A stretch of DNA of 64,000 bases from CBDEFX01 sp965237635 (GCA_965237635.1 CBDEFX010000002.1:1302001-1366000), one strand, 5' to 3'; numbered from the stretch's first letter, positions 44,373 through 53,516 are shown. Notes: generated by a model not told the origin, from the sequence alone. A program made the numbers and translations.

Positions 44373-44636
44373 ATGAAGCTATACAGGTTGCCTCTGGTGC
44401 TAAGAGAGCCTTCTGAGGATACAGAAGATCAGTACCTAGCGGAGATCCCGGCTCTGCCCGGCTGTCGTGCTTGGGGAGAGACCGCCGCGCAGGCGCTGGA
44501 GAACCTGCAGGGCGTGGCCACGGCTTTTATCGAGTCATATCGAGCTAAAGGGGATGCTCTACCCCCCGAGGTGGAATCGGCGTCGCAGGAAGTAGCCGGC
44601 ACGGAGAGTCTGAGTGAGGTCTTGGTCGCGGTTTGA
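44373..44636 (+). CDS. hicB: HicB-type antitoxin (short form)
   Basis: HicB antitoxins bind and inhibit HicA mRNA interferases. The 87-residue product has the partial RNase-H-like pattern YLAEIPALPGCRAWGETAAQALENLQ followed by a helix AFIESYRAKG. It ends with no helix-turn-helix or ribbon-helix-helix domain, so it belongs to the short HicB class and may not repress its own promoter. ATG 44373 begins MKLYRLPLVL; the longer open frame from 44166 overlaps ltaE and is not used. The stop overlaps the hicA start by four bases. Confidence 0.88.
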   Translation: MKLYRLPLVLREPSEDTEDQYLAEIPALPGCRAWGETAAQALENLQGVATAFIESYRAKGDALPPEVESASQEVAGTESLSEVLVAV

Positions 44637-44842
44637 CCTACAGGGAGCTTACTCGGAAGCTGCGTCGTCTCCGATGCGAGCTCGACAGGTGGGCGAAGGG
44701 GGACCACGAGATTTGGATTCGCACGTCAACTCACGGTAGGACAACGATCCCGAATTGGGGGAGCAGGGACTTGAAGCGAGGTACTATTCGGGCGATTCTG
44801 CGAGACCTGCACGTTTCCCGAGAGGAGTTTGATAGAGTCTAG
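44633..44842 (+). CDS. hicA: HicA-type mRNA interferase toxin
   Basis: A 69-residue protein with the double-stranded-RNA-binding-like fold pattern of HicA: LTRKLRRLRCE, GDHEIWIRTSTHGRTTIP with the catalytic His in GDH, and LKRGTIRAILRDLHVSREEF. It starts at TTG 44633 overlapping the hicB stop (TTGA), so the toxin is probably made by coupled translation and the antitoxin is produced first. The order hicB-hicA is the reverse of the classical one but is common for short HicB proteins. No stand-alone ribosome site was seen. Confidence 0.88.
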   Translation: MTYRELTRKLRRLRCELDRWAKGDHEIWIRTSTHGRTTIPNWGSRDLKRGTIRAILRDLHVSREEFDRV

Positions 44843-44878
44843 GACGCAGAGCGACCGAGTCGAGTGCTCGACATCAAT

Positions 44879-46228
44879 CTACTCCTGGCCGTCGCTCGGT
44901 GGCTCGCCACCCTCCCCCCACCATTGGCGCAGGCGTTCGGCGGCCTCGGGCTCGTGGCCCTGGTCGCCGGGCTTGTAGTAGCGGCGGCCTTTCAGGCTGT
45001 CGGGCAGGTTCTGCATGGGGGTGAAGTGCCCCTCGTAGTCGTGGGAGTACTTGTAGCCCTTGGCGTAGTCCATCTCTCGCATTAGTCCGGTGACGGCGTT
45101 GCGCAGGTGCTTTGGCACCGGCTCGTTGCGGGTCCGTTTTACGTCCTCCAGCGCATCGCCGATGGCTTTATAGGCCGAGTTGCTCTTGGGGGCTGTGGCC
45201 AGGTAGACGGTGGCCTCGGCCAGTGGGATGCGGCCCTCGGGCATCCCAACGAAGTGGACTGCCTGCTGGGCCGCGACCGCCACCCCGAGCGCCTGCGGGT
45301 CCGCCATACCGACGTCCTCGGCGGCGAGAATGACCAAGCGGCGGGCGATGAACAGCGGGTCCTCGCCCGCCTCGATCATCCGAGCCAGCCAGTAGATCGC
45401 GGCGTCCGGGTCGGAGCCGCGCATCGACTTGATGAACGCCGATATTGTGTCGTAGTGCTGATCGCCGGCCCGGTCGTAGAGCAGTGACCGCTGCTGCATG
45501 GCGTCTTCGATGGTTTCGGGCGTGATGAGGCGTACACCCTGATCGTCGGGCTCCGTCGCTGCGATGGCGAGCTCGATTGCGTTCAGCGCGATTCGAGCGT
45601 CGCCATTGGAGAGCGTGACGAGACTTGCGAGGGCGTCGGGGTTAAGCCGCGGCTTTTTCGCTCCGAGGCCGCGCTCTTCGTCCTCCAGTGCGTGAGCCAC
45701 GATCGCTTCGACCTGCACGTCGGTCAGTGCGTTGAGGGTAAAGACCCGCGCACGGGAGAGAAGGGGAGAAATAACCTCGAACGAGGGATTCTCGGTCGTG
45801 GCGCCGATCAGTATCAGCGTCCCGCTCTCGACGTGTGGAAGAACAACGTCCTGCTGGGCTTTGTTGAAGCGGTGGATCTCGTCGATAAAGAGGATTGTCC
45901 GGCGGCCGTGCATGCCCAAGCGTTCCTGGGCTTCGGCCGCTATTTTGCGGAGCTCGGCGACGCCCGAGCCGACGGCGCTGACCGGGCTGAAGTGGCTTTT
46001 CGTGAGGGTTGCGATCAGGTAGGCGAGGGTGGTCTTGCCACTGCCCGGCGGGCCCCAGAGGACGATCGAGGGTATCTGGTCGGCCTCGATGCTCTTGCGC
46101 AGCACGCGGCCGGGACCGACGATGTGATCCTGGCCTACGAACTCGTCAAAGGAGCGCGGCCTCATCCTGGCGGCCAGCGGGGCCTCGCGGCTTAGCTTAC
46201 TGTCTGCCTGGTGGTCGAAAAGGGTCAC
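44879..46228 (-). CDS. rarA: Replication-associated recombination protein RarA (MgsA) ATPase
   Basis: RarA is an AAA+ ATPase that works at stalled replication forks. The 449-residue protein has LAARMRPRSFDEFVGQDHIVG, Walker A GPPGSGKTT, Walker B ILFIDEIHRF, sensor IGATTENPSFE, and the C-terminal tetramerisation block DPDAAIYWLARMIEAGEDPLF and YKYSHDYEG. It is convergent with hicA, with 36 bases between, and follows selA on the same strand. Start ATG 46228. Confidence 0.97.
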   Translation of the reverse strand: MTLFDHQADSKLSREAPLAARMRPRSFDEFVGQDHIVGPGRVLRKSIEADQIPSIVLWGPPGSGKTTLAYLIATLTKSHFSPVSAVGSGVAELRKIAAEAQERLGMHGRRTILFIDEIHRFNKAQQDVVLPHVESGTLILIGATTENPSFEVISPLLSRARVFTLNALTDVQVEAIVAHALEDEERGLGAKKPRLNPDALASLVTLSNGDARIALNAIELAIAATEPDDQGVRLITPETIEDAMQQRSLLYDRAGDQHYDTISAFIKSMRGSDPDAAIYWLARMIEAGEDPLFIARRLVILAAEDVGMADPQALGVAVAAQQAVHFVGMPEGRIPLAEATVYLATAPKSNSAYKAIGDALEDVKRTRNEPVPKHLRNAVTGLMREMDYAKGYKYSHDYEGHFTPMQNLPDSLKGRRYYKPGDQGHEPEAAERLRQWWGEGGEPPSDGQE

Positions 46229-46320
46229 GTTTGCGTTCTCTCTTTGGGGAGATAACCACGGAGCACAACGAGATCACAGAATATGGACACCCTGACCCCC
46301 TGTGTGTCCCCCGTGGTGAG

Positions 46321-47694
46321 TCAGTGTTTGGTTGTGAGGGCCTGTTCGATCACCGTCAGAAGTGGATCGTCCTGCTCGGGGAGGACTGTGCGTGGGTCGA
46401 TGACAACGCGCTCGTCCTCGATGCGGGCGATCACCGGAGGGTTGCCGTTCCTGAGTCGGGCGGCTAGGGCCTTGGCTCCGCCAGCGACAGCGCTGCTGTT
46501 AAGGCTTAATAGCGACGTGGGCAGCGTTTCGCCCGGCAGGCTTCCACCGCCGATGGTCGAGTGGCCTGCGACCACAGATACCTTGTCTCCGAGAGATTTA
46601 GTCCATCCGTTGGCCCGAGATTCCAGGCTCTCTGCCGACTCGGCTACCATTCGCCAGACAGGGATCTTTTCCAATGCCTCGTCCCTGATGTAATGGACCA
46701 GTGTAGCGGTAAGCGCAGCGAGGCTGAGCTTGTCGATGCGGACGGCCCGTGCCAGCGGGTTATTTTGAACCGTGGCGACGAGCTCTCCGTCCCCCACGAT
46801 GATGCCCGCCTGTGGGCCGCCCAGCAGCTTGTCGCCCGAGAAGAACGCCAGGGAGACGCCCGCCGCCAGGCTCTCCTGTGGCATTGGCTCGTGGGCCAGT
46901 CCGAACGTCGAGGTGTCGAGCAGGCAGCCGCTACCGAGGTCATGCAGCACCGGTATCTTGCCGTTCCCTAACGAGACCAGCTCTGCCATCGAGGGTGAGT
47001 GGGTAAACCCGGTAACTCTGAAGTTGCTGGTGTGGACGGATAGGATGGCGGCGGTGTTCTCGGAGATAGCGGTCTCGTAGTCCCTTGCGTATGTGCGGTT
47101 AGTAGTGCCCACCTCGACCAGCGTTGCGCCGCTTTGCCTCAAAACGTCTGGGATGCGGAAGCCGCCGCCTATCTCTACAGCCTCGCCCCTCGACACAATG
47201 ACGTCCCGGCCGGCGGCGACTGCCGCTAAGCCCAAGAGGACGGCCGAGGCGTTGTTGTTCACGACCGTTGCCGCCTCAGCGCCCGTGAGCTGGCAGATTA
47301 GCCGGGCGACATACGACTGCCGCGAGCCCCGTTTGCCGCTCTCGGTGTCGAACTCCAGGTCGCTATAGCCAGCGGAGGCCTGTTCGATGGTCTTGAGCGC
47401 GTCGCGACTTAGTGGGGCGCGACCAAGGTTGGTATGAAGTATGACGCCGGTGGCATTGATGACTGGCCTCGGCCAGGGGCGCCACCGCGCGGCGGCCCGC
47501 TCCTCGACGGAGAGCACTACTTGGTCGACGGCGGGTGCCTGGTGCCCGTTCTTGAGGGCGCCGCGGGCGGCTTCGATCTCAGTCCTCACGAGACCGACAA
47601 CTGCCTCGTGCGAATACTCCTCTATGAGCCGCTGCATTCGCCGGTCGGCGAGAACGTGGTCAACGCTAGGCAGGTCCCGGAAAGGGGTCGTCAC
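46321..47694 (-). CDS. selA: L-seryl-tRNA(Sec) selenium transferase SelA
   Basis: SelA is a PLP enzyme that turns seryl-tRNA(Sec) into selenocysteinyl-tRNA(Sec). The 457-residue protein opens LPSVDHVLADRRM, has INATGVILHTNLGRAPLS, the family YSDLEFD turn, and the cofactor lysine in FFSGDKLLGGPQAG. GTG 47694 is selected over the open frame to 47820 because GGAGG lies eight bases upstream and the extra N-terminal part matches nothing. A TATAAT-like -10 sits at 47722-47727 on this strand. selB, selD and the tRNA(Sec) are not in the window. Confidence 0.95.
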   Translation of the reverse strand: MTTPFRDLPSVDHVLADRRMQRLIEEYSHEAVVGLVRTEIEAARGALKNGHQAPAVDQVVLSVEERAAARWRPWPRPVINATGVILHTNLGRAPLSRDALKTIEQASAGYSDLEFDTESGKRGSRQSYVARLICQLTGAEAATVVNNNASAVLLGLAAVAAGRDVIVSRGEAVEIGGGFRIPDVLRQSGATLVEVGTTNRTYARDYETAISENTAAILSVHTSNFRVTGFTHSPSMAELVSLGNGKIPVLHDLGSGCLLDTSTFGLAHEPMPQESLAAGVSLAFFSGDKLLGGPQAGIIVGDGELVATVQNNPLARAVRIDKLSLAALTATLVHYIRDEALEKIPVWRMVAESAESLESRANGWTKSLGDKVSVVAGHSTIGGGSLPGETLPTSLLSLNSSAVAGGAKALAARLRNGNPPVIARIEDERVVIDPRTVLPEQDDPLLTVIEQALTTKH

Positions 47695-47721
47695 GTGCCG
47701 TTCCTCCTCGTAGCTAGACCA

Positions 47722-47727
47722 ATTATA
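47722..47727 (-). promoter_or_regulatory. -10 element of the selA promoter
   Basis: TATAAT on the minus strand, 28 bases before the selA GTG. No convincing -35 hexamer is visible 17-18 bases further upstream. Confidence 0.4.
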
Positions 47728-47748
47728 CCTCAGCGAGGACGACCGGCC

Positions 47749-47778
47749 TTGACCCTTCTGATAGGCCATTGCTAGAAT
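47749..47778 (+). promoter_or_regulatory. Sigma-70-like promoter of the coaE operon
   Basis: TTGACC (47749-47754), 18-base spacer, TAGAAT (47773-47778). Transcription would begin near 47785, after the ATG at 47783, which argues for the coaE start at 47810. Confidence 0.6.
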
Positions 47779-47809
47779 ATGAATGGACTTCTCGCTCTGT
47801 TCGGGGGAC

Positions 47810-48439
47810 ATGTTTGTCATAGGGCTTACTGGCGGGATCGGGACTGGGAAGACCGAGGCAGCCAGGATACTGAACGAGCTGGGCGCCGAGACGATCAGCG
47901 CCGACCGAGTCGCGCACGAGACCTACCATCGTGGGACGCCTGGGTGGCGGGAGGTTGTGGAGGAGTTCGGCGACGGCGTGCTGACCGAGGAAGGCGAGGT
48001 TGATCGCGGCAAGTTGGGCGCACTAGTGTTCGAAGACGAGCAAGCCCTGCGTCGCCTCAACGACATAGTGCATCCGCGCACCCGCTCGGTAATCGAGGAA
48101 CGGCTTCAAGCCCTCCAGCAACTTGGGACTGAGGTCGTCTGCGTAGAAGTCCCCCTTTTGGTCGAGGCTATTCGTCGCGAGGTCAGGTGGCTGTCTCTCC
48201 TGGACGACGTTTGGGTGACCGTTGCCCCCGAGGACAAAGTGATAGGCCGTATCCACGCCCGCGACCGACTCGACACAGCGGCCATCCGCGGCCGCATAGA
48301 TTCTCAGATACCCGATGCGGACCGAATCGAGCATGCCGGTGCGGTGATCGATAACAACGGCACCCTGGAAGATTTACGAAAGCGAGTGCTGGCTTTGTGG
48401 CGCGACCGGGTGCCCTTGTCTAAGAAGGATATGGGTTAG
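47810..48439 (+). CDS. coaE: Dephospho-CoA kinase
   Basis: CoaE phosphorylates dephospho-CoA, the last step of coenzyme A synthesis. The 209-residue protein begins FVIGLTGGIGTGKTEAARIL with its P-loop at residues 7-14 and contains GAETISADRVAHE, HPRTRSVIEERL, and VEVPLLVEA. ATG 47810 is chosen because the mapped promoter would exclude the upstream ATG 47783. GGGGG is close to the start. It is the first gene of a four-gene operon; the third gene encodes a Nudix protein related to CoA pyrophosphatases. Confidence 0.95.
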   Translation: MFVIGLTGGIGTGKTEAARILNELGAETISADRVAHETYHRGTPGWREVVEEFGDGVLTEEGEVDRGKLGALVFEDEQALRRLNDIVHPRTRSVIEERLQALQQLGTEVVCVEVPLLVEAIRREVRWLSLLDDVWVTVAPEDKVIGRIHARDRLDTAAIRGRIDSQIPDADRIEHAGAVIDNNGTLEDLRKRVLALWRDRVPLSKKDMG

Positions 48440-48441
48440 AA

Positions 48442-49347
48442 ATGGCGACCCCCACAAAGACACTGTACCGCAGCTATATCGTGGAAGAGTATCACCTTGC
48501 CGAGGAGCCCTTCTACGTTCCGGTCGGTGACGAGGTAGAGCTGTTCGAGGCGGCCTACGACCAGAAGATCCCGGTTTTGTTCAAGGGGCCGACCGGGTGC
48601 GGTAAGACCAGGTTTGTTGAGTATATGTCATACCGGATGGGTCGTCCTCTTACCAAAGTGAAAAAGCGCCCCAAATCGGGTCCTGCCGCCTCCGCGGAGA
48701 CCGACGGCCATGGCCTTCCGCTTGTGACGATAGCCTGTCACGAGGACCTTACGGCTAGCGACCTGGTGGGCCGGTATCTGCTGGAGGGGGAGAGCACGGT
48801 CTGGATCGACGGACCGCTGACTCGAGCCGTCAAGGCGGGAGGGATCTGCTACCTGGACGAGATCGTAGAGGCGAGAAAAGACACGACGGTGCTGATCCAC
48901 CCGCTGACCGATCATCGGCGGATGCTGCCCGTGGAAAAGAAGGGCGAACTGCTGGAGGCCGCCGACGGCTTCTTGCTGGTGCTGTCCTACAACCCCGGCT
49001 ATCAGAGTGCGCTCAAGGACCTCAAGCACAGTACACGCCAGCGGTTCGTAGCCCTAGAGTTCAACCCACCTCCCAGAGAGATAGAGTCGAGGATCATACA
49101 GCATGAGGCCGACCTGGACGCGGAGATGGCCGATCAGCTCGCAAAGCTGGGCGAGAAAGTACGCAATTTGAAGGAACACGGGCTCGGCGAAGGCGCGAGC
49201 ACCCGCCTCCTTATCTACGCTGGCAAGCTGATTGGCCAGGGCATTACTCCGAGGCGGGCCTGTCAGGTTGCGGTCAACTGGGCCGTGACGGACGACCACT
49301 CGGTCCAGAGCAGCATCGAGGAAGTTATCTCCTCCATTTTCGAGTGA
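48442..49347 (+). CDS. MoxR-type AAA+ ATPase (CbbQ/NorQ/GvpN-like)
   Basis: These ATPases work with a VWA-domain partner to activate or assemble metalloenzymes. The 301-residue protein has Walker A KGPTGCGKTRF (about residues 48-58), the substrate-contact CHEDLTASDLVGRYL, Walker B GGICYLDEI, the sensor SYNPGYQSALKDL and an arginine finger region RQRFVAL. It starts 3 bases after coaE and the VWA partner is two genes downstream (49975-53235), giving the NorQ-NorD / CbbQ-CbbO pairing. The target enzyme is not evident in the window. Confidence 0.93.
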   Translation: MATPTKTLYRSYIVEEYHLAEEPFYVPVGDEVELFEAAYDQKIPVLFKGPTGCGKTRFVEYMSYRMGRPLTKVKKRPKSGPAASAETDGHGLPLVTIACHEDLTASDLVGRYLLEGESTVWIDGPLTRAVKAGGICYLDEIVEARKDTTVLIHPLTDHRRMLPVEKKGELLEAADGFLLVLSYNPGYQSALKDLKHSTRQRFVALEFNPPPREIESRIIQHEADLDAEMADQLAKLGEKVRNLKEHGLGEGASTRLLIYAGKLIGQGITPRRACQVAVNWAVTDDHSVQSSIEEVISSIFE

Positions 49348-49390
49348 GCCCGCAGCCAGTTCCCACATTGCCTACTACTATCTGACCCGC

Positions 49391-49996
49391 ATGGAAGTTT
49401 CCACAATAGGCTCGGTAAGGCGGCTCCTCTCCCGACACCCGAAGAAGACTCTGGACGATACCTCGCTTGCCCCTGCAGGCGTCTTGTTGCTCCTTTATCT
49501 AAAAGATGGCGAGTACTGCGTCCTCCTGAACAAGCGGAGCAATTCTGTTGAAGATCACAAAGGAGAGATTTCCTTCCCTGGCGGGCAAAGAGACGACGGT
49601 GACCGAGCGATACTGGACACCGCTCTACGCGAGACCCACGAGGAGATGGGTATCCGGCCGCAAGACGTTGAGGTGCTCGGCGAGCTAGACGACGTGGCCA
49701 CCATTTCGAACTTCTTGGTCAGCACCTTTGTGGGCACTATCCCGACCGCTTATCAGTTCAAGCCGAGCGATGAGGAGGTCGCTGAGGTGATCGAGCTTCC
49801 GCTCTCCGTGTTGACTGACGACGGGAGCTCCCGAGATGAGACGCGCATAGTCGAGGGAGCGCTGGTCAGCCGGAGGTCGTATGCTTACGGAGGCCACCTG
49901 ATTTTCGGCGCGACGGCCGAGATCCTCACCAGGTTCATCGAGATCCTAGACAGCGCTCCGGCCGAGGAGGCCGTGTGGAAAAAAGACCAACCCTGA
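49391..49996 (+). CDS. Nudix hydrolase, CoA pyrophosphatase-like
   Basis: The 201-residue protein has the family block LLNKRSNSVEDHKGEISF, then PGGQRDDGDRAILDTAL and REThEEMGI, matching the NudL-type box with REx2EE (the first Glu of the consensus is Arg). NudL proteins hydrolyse CoA or acyl-CoA to phosphopantetheine and 3',5'-ADP. Its operon starts with coaE, so the operon encodes both making and cutting CoA. It overlaps the next gene by 22 bases. Confidence 0.88.
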   Translation: MEVSTIGSVRRLLSRHPKKTLDDTSLAPAGVLLLLYLKDGEYCVLLNKRSNSVEDHKGEISFPGGQRDDGDRAILDTALRETHEEMGIRPQDVEVLGELDDVATISNFLVSTFVGTIPTAYQFKPSDEEVAEVIELPLSVLTDDGSSRDETRIVEGALVSRRSYAYGGHLIFGATAEILTRFIEILDSAPAEEAVWKKDQP

Positions 49997-52900
49997 CCGA
50001 AGAGCAGGTGGAGAGCGAGCTGCACCGCTTCCCGCCTGTCGTCCTGGGCGAGTTTCAAAAGGCCCGTGGCGAGATGTCGTCGGTCCTGAGCGATGATCAG
50101 GTTGCGGTTTGGGCGGTGGCCGGCCTCAGGCTCGCTGAACAGGCCGCACGCTCTTGGGAGGCCTCCAACCAGTACTTCAAGGTGAGTCCAAAGGTCGTCC
50201 GCCTGGTGCCGTACGACTCCTTCGTCAGTTGGACAGAGTGCGGCACAACTATGTGCCAGGAGTCCCCGATGCTGGCCGCCTGCTATTTTGAGGCTAGCCC
50301 CGGGACCTTGGCCAGACTAGGGTCTCACCATATTGAAGGCTGGGCAGAGCTGGGGCGAGGACTGTATAAGGGGACCTGGAAGTCGAGCGCTCTGTCATGC
50401 AGGTTCTTGGGGTCGAGCCCGAAGCTCCTCAAGAGCATGACGGTCCCTGAACTTGAACGCTTCGCCGCCCTTCTGGACGCCCTCTCCCACCGCTCGTACG
50501 ACGTATCGATGGAGTGTCTAGAGCTAGGCCAGAAGATCTTTTCGCTGCTGGGCGACGACACGGGTGCTTTCGTGGCTCTGGGCTCGTCACTCGCGGAGAC
50601 GAATTGGTGCCAGGTGAAAGGCTTGTTCGAGGCGGCCGCCGTCGCGTTTCCAAAAATAGAGCGAGACCAGCGCCTCCGCTTCCTCAACCTGGCCAACGGC
50701 CTGCGCGAGAGAGGGCACACGAACGTACCGGCGGTAATGGTAGAGGTGTCGCAGTCGTTGGCTCAGGTGGACAAGGCCTACCATGCGCCGCTATTGGAGT
50801 TGGCCGAGGCACTGCTGAAGGTCTCGCCTCTGGCCATACCCGAGTTCATGAAGAGCTGCCCGTCCGCGCTGGACCGTGTCAGCATGAGCCATCTGGAGAG
50901 GTGGTTCGAGGAAGGACTGCGCACCCTAAAGCAGAACAACGACGCCGGGCTCGCCTATTTCAGATTGGAATCGGCTCGCTCACACAAGGTGCTCGAAGCG
51001 TTGTCCTCGAGCGTCGAGTTTGAGGGAGTTAAGGATGTTATGGAGATGTACTGCCGCGCGCTTGCCGGCGCTGAGGTGAAGCTCGCCGCCACTGAAGAGC
51101 TTGTCGAGAAGAATATCGGCTGGGTGTCCGAGGAGGCTCCCTCGACAGAGGGCTCCACAGTGTTTCTGCCCTCGCAGGTGGACCGCTACCCTGCCAAGGA
51201 TGAGAACTTCGCCTGGTTCAAGGGGGTGTCGACGCATCAGGTCGCTCACCTGGAGTTCGGCAGTTTCCGCTTCGAGTTCGATCGGCCGTCGACGCTGTTT
51301 CGCGATCTCCGCCTGCGACTCGAAAAAGAGAGATCGAGCCGCGCCGACGATGTCGAAGGTGGGGTGGAGCAACCGGGCCAGACAACGGACATGCAGCGTT
51401 TCTTCAACCTGTTCGAAGACCGAAGCCTGGCGCTCGACGTATTCACCGTAGTCGAGGACGGTCGGTTAGACGCTCGAGTAAAGGTCGAGTACCCGGGCTT
51501 AAAGGCATCATATCTTAGGATCCAAACGGACTCGCTAGAGGGACGGCCGGAGATTCAGACCCTACCTATGAGAGAGGCTATCGTCGAGTTCCTGGTCAGG
51601 CTCAGCCTTCAGCAGTACAAGGGTCTACAGGCGCCACTAGAGTATGTCGCCGAAGTTCGTAAGGTGGCCAGGATAGCCAGGCGGGTGCTTACCATCGGTG
51701 CAAGCGCAGAAGACACTGCAGAGGCCACGCTGCGCATCTACGCCATTCTTTCTCAAGTCCCGAACGAGAAGGCTGCGGCCGACGACTGGCAGTCGGTCGA
51801 TGTTGACGATACAGACGACGAGTATGTCGACGGCGATGACGAAGAGTTGCTGCTATCGCTGGTCCAAGGCATGGGATCGGGTGCCCCTTCCGAACAGGAT
51901 GAAGAGGAGTACAGTGCCAGTCGGGACGTCGACTTCAGAGGCGACTTCAAGCCCGAGCTTGCACAGTTCCTCTCGCGGCTAAGAATGCAAGGTGAGACGC
52001 CGGAGGGACAGCCAGGCGCCGAACCCATCACGCAGGAGATGCTCGAAGAGATGCTGGAGTCTAGTGCTGAGCTGGACTATCAGGACGCGCAGGGGGACGT
52101 TCAGGGGGCTAGCAACGAGTTTGCGCGAAACATTCTCAAGGAGGCCGGCCTGGACGCGCCTCTGACGCCGGAGTCTGGCCAGGGGCCCCTTGTCCACGTA
52201 AAAGATGAGGGTGGAGCGCTCGACTCTACGGAGCCGCAGACCTTTCTATATGACGAATGGGACTTCCGAGCGGACGACTACAAACCGCGATGGTGCATCG
52301 TCCGGCAGAAGAATATGGCAGAGGGCGACGCCACATATTACGGAAGCACACTACATAGCTACGGACTTCTTGTGGGTCAGGTCAAGCGTCAGTTTGAGCT
52401 GATGGTGCCGGAGATGTTCCGCAAGGTCCGGAAGCTGGAAAACGGCGAGGAGATCGACATTGACGACGTGATAGAGGCGTTCGTCGATATCCGCACAGGC
52501 GTCGGCCCCAGCGAGAAGCTGTTCTGGAGACGAAACAAGGTTCAGCGCGACGTGGCGGTGGTCTTCCTGCTGGACACCAGCGCATCGACGGCGGAGGCCA
52601 TCGACGAGACCAGGAAGGTGGCCGACGACTGGGACGCGCCGGACGACCCTGTCGAGTACATGGTGTGGCTGCGGACCCGCCGAGGAGAGGGGGTTAGACG
52701 CTCCTATAAGCGAATTATCGACCTGGAAAAAGAGGCGGTTGTGCTGCTGATCAACGCGCTGGAGGCGATCGGAGACGTGTACGGTATCTACGGCTTCTCC
52801 GGCTATGGCCGCGAGAACGTGGAGGTCTACACTATCAAAGACACGAACGAGCAGTTCTCGGACAGGGTCAAGAAGCGGATAGACCGCATCGCGCCCCTTC

Positions 52901-53235
52901 ACGCCACTCGCATGGGCCCGGCCATAAGACACGCGACGTCCAAGCTAGAGGCGCTCGACGCTCGGACCAAGGTCCTGTTTCTGATCAGCGACGGACGCCC
53001 CCAGGACAGGGGATACAGCAGGGAAGGGGTGGAGAAGGAGTACGCGGTCCACGATACCAAAATGGCCCTCGACGAGGCTAAGAACAAGGACATTACGGCC
53101 TTCTGCCTGACCGTCGACAAGAACGGTCACGACTACCTGAAGACCATGTGCCAGGATATGGGGTACGAGATACTGGACGACATCTATTCGCTCCCCCAGC
53201 GACTCCTCTACCTCTACCGCCGCCTGACGATGTAG
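49975..53235 (+). CDS. Very large VWA-domain protein (NorD/CbbO-like) with helical repeats
   Basis: The 1086-residue protein from GTG 49975 (GAGGAGG just upstream) ends in a von Willebrand A domain with a complete-looking MIDAS start, VVFLLDTSASTAEAID (Asp867), and later LFLISDGRPQD and MGYEILDDIYSLPQRL. This C-terminal layout is that of NorD/CobT-type partners of MoxR ATPases. The first ~420 residues are predicted to be alpha-helical with loose repeats (YFEASPGTLARL, FLGSSPKLLKSM, LKVSPLAIPEF). An acidic stretch (VDVDDTDDEYVDGDDEE) lies before about residue 640. It is longer than typical NorD proteins (about 640). Probable co-factor or complex activation with the ATPase; the target is unknown. 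Confidence 0.88.
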   Translation: MEKRPTLTEEQVESELHRFPPVVLGEFQKARGEMSSVLSDDQVAVWAVAGLRLAEQAARSWEASNQYFKVSPKVVRLVPYDSFVSWTECGTTMCQESPMLAACYFEASPGTLARLGSHHIEGWAELGRGLYKGTWKSSALSCRFLGSSPKLLKSMTVPELERFAALLDALSHRSYDVSMECLELGQKIFSLLGDDTGAFVALGSSLAETNWCQVKGLFEAAAVAFPKIERDQRLRFLNLANGLRERGHTNVPAVMVEVSQSLAQVDKAYHAPLLELAEALLKVSPLAIPEFMKSCPSALDRVSMSHLERWFEEGLRTLKQNNDAGLAYFRLESARSHKVLEALSSSVEFEGVKDVMEMYCRALAGAEVKLAATEELVEKNIGWVSEEAPSTEGSTVFLPSQVDRYPAKDENFAWFKGVSTHQVAHLEFGSFRFEFDRPSTLFRDLRLRLEKERSSRADDVEGGVEQPGQTTDMQRFFNLFEDRSLALDVFTVVEDGRLDARVKVEYPGLKASYLRIQTDSLEGRPEIQTLPMREAIVEFLVRLSLQQYKGLQAPLEYVAEVRKVARIARRVLTIGASAEDTAEATLRIYAILSQVPNEKAAADDWQSVDVDDTDDEYVDGDDEELLLSLVQGMGSGAPSEQDEEEYSASRDVDFRGDFKPELAQFLSRLRMQGETPEGQPGAEPITQEMLEEMLESSAELDYQDAQGDVQGASNEFARNILKEAGLDAPLTPESGQGPLVHVKDEGGALDSTEPQTFLYDEWDFRADDYKPRWCIVRQKNMAEGDATYYGSTLHSYGLLVGQVKRQFELMVPEMFRKVRKLENGEEIDIDDVIEAFVDIRTGVGPSEKLFWRRNKVQRDVAVVFLLDTSASTAEAIDETRKVADDWDAPDDPVEYMVWLRTRRGEGVRRSYKRIIDLEKEAVVLLINALEAIGDVYGIYGFSGYGRENVEVYTIKDTNEQFSDRVKKRIDRIAPLHATRMGPAIRHATSKLEALDARTKVLFLISDGRPQDRGYSREGVEKEYAVHDTKMALDEAKNKDITAFCLTVDKNGHDYLKTMCQDMGYEILDDIYSLPQRLLYLYRRLTM

Positions 53236-53275
53236 TGGGGCGCATTATCGGCGATCGGGCGTGTCCTTGGCCGAA

Positions 53276-53301
53276 GGGCGGGTTACAAACCCGCCCCTAC
53301 G
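53276..53301. repeat. REP palindrome 1 of RAYT cluster
   Basis: Arms GGGCGGGTT and AACCCGCCC around ACA, tail CTACG on the right. Confidence 0.85.
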
Positions 53302-53356
53302 TGGGGTGGATAAGGACAAGGTGCATTGGGATGCGCCCCGCCGCCGTCTCTGCGAC

Positions 53357-53382
53357 CGTAGGGGCAGGTTTGAAACCTGCCC
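53357..53382. repeat. REP palindrome 2 of RAYT cluster (inverted)
   Basis: CGTAGGGGCAGG and CCTGCCC: the inner G.C pair at the arm is A.T in both arms, a paired change that keeps the stem. Tail on the left. Confidence 0.85.
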
Positions 53383-53516
53383 TCCCTCGATTCCCGGAGC
53401 GGCCTCCTCCTATGCGTTGGGGATGCGTTAGATGTCGGTTGGCAGCCCAATGTGAAGTTCGACCCAAACACCCATGGCCGCCATTCTGTAACGGTGAGCA
53501 GCATCCACAACTCCGA

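Noticed and set aside
44864..45085. Hydrophobic 73-residue open frame after hicA
   Set aside because: It is antisense to the C-terminal end of rarA and lacks a ribosome-binding site.
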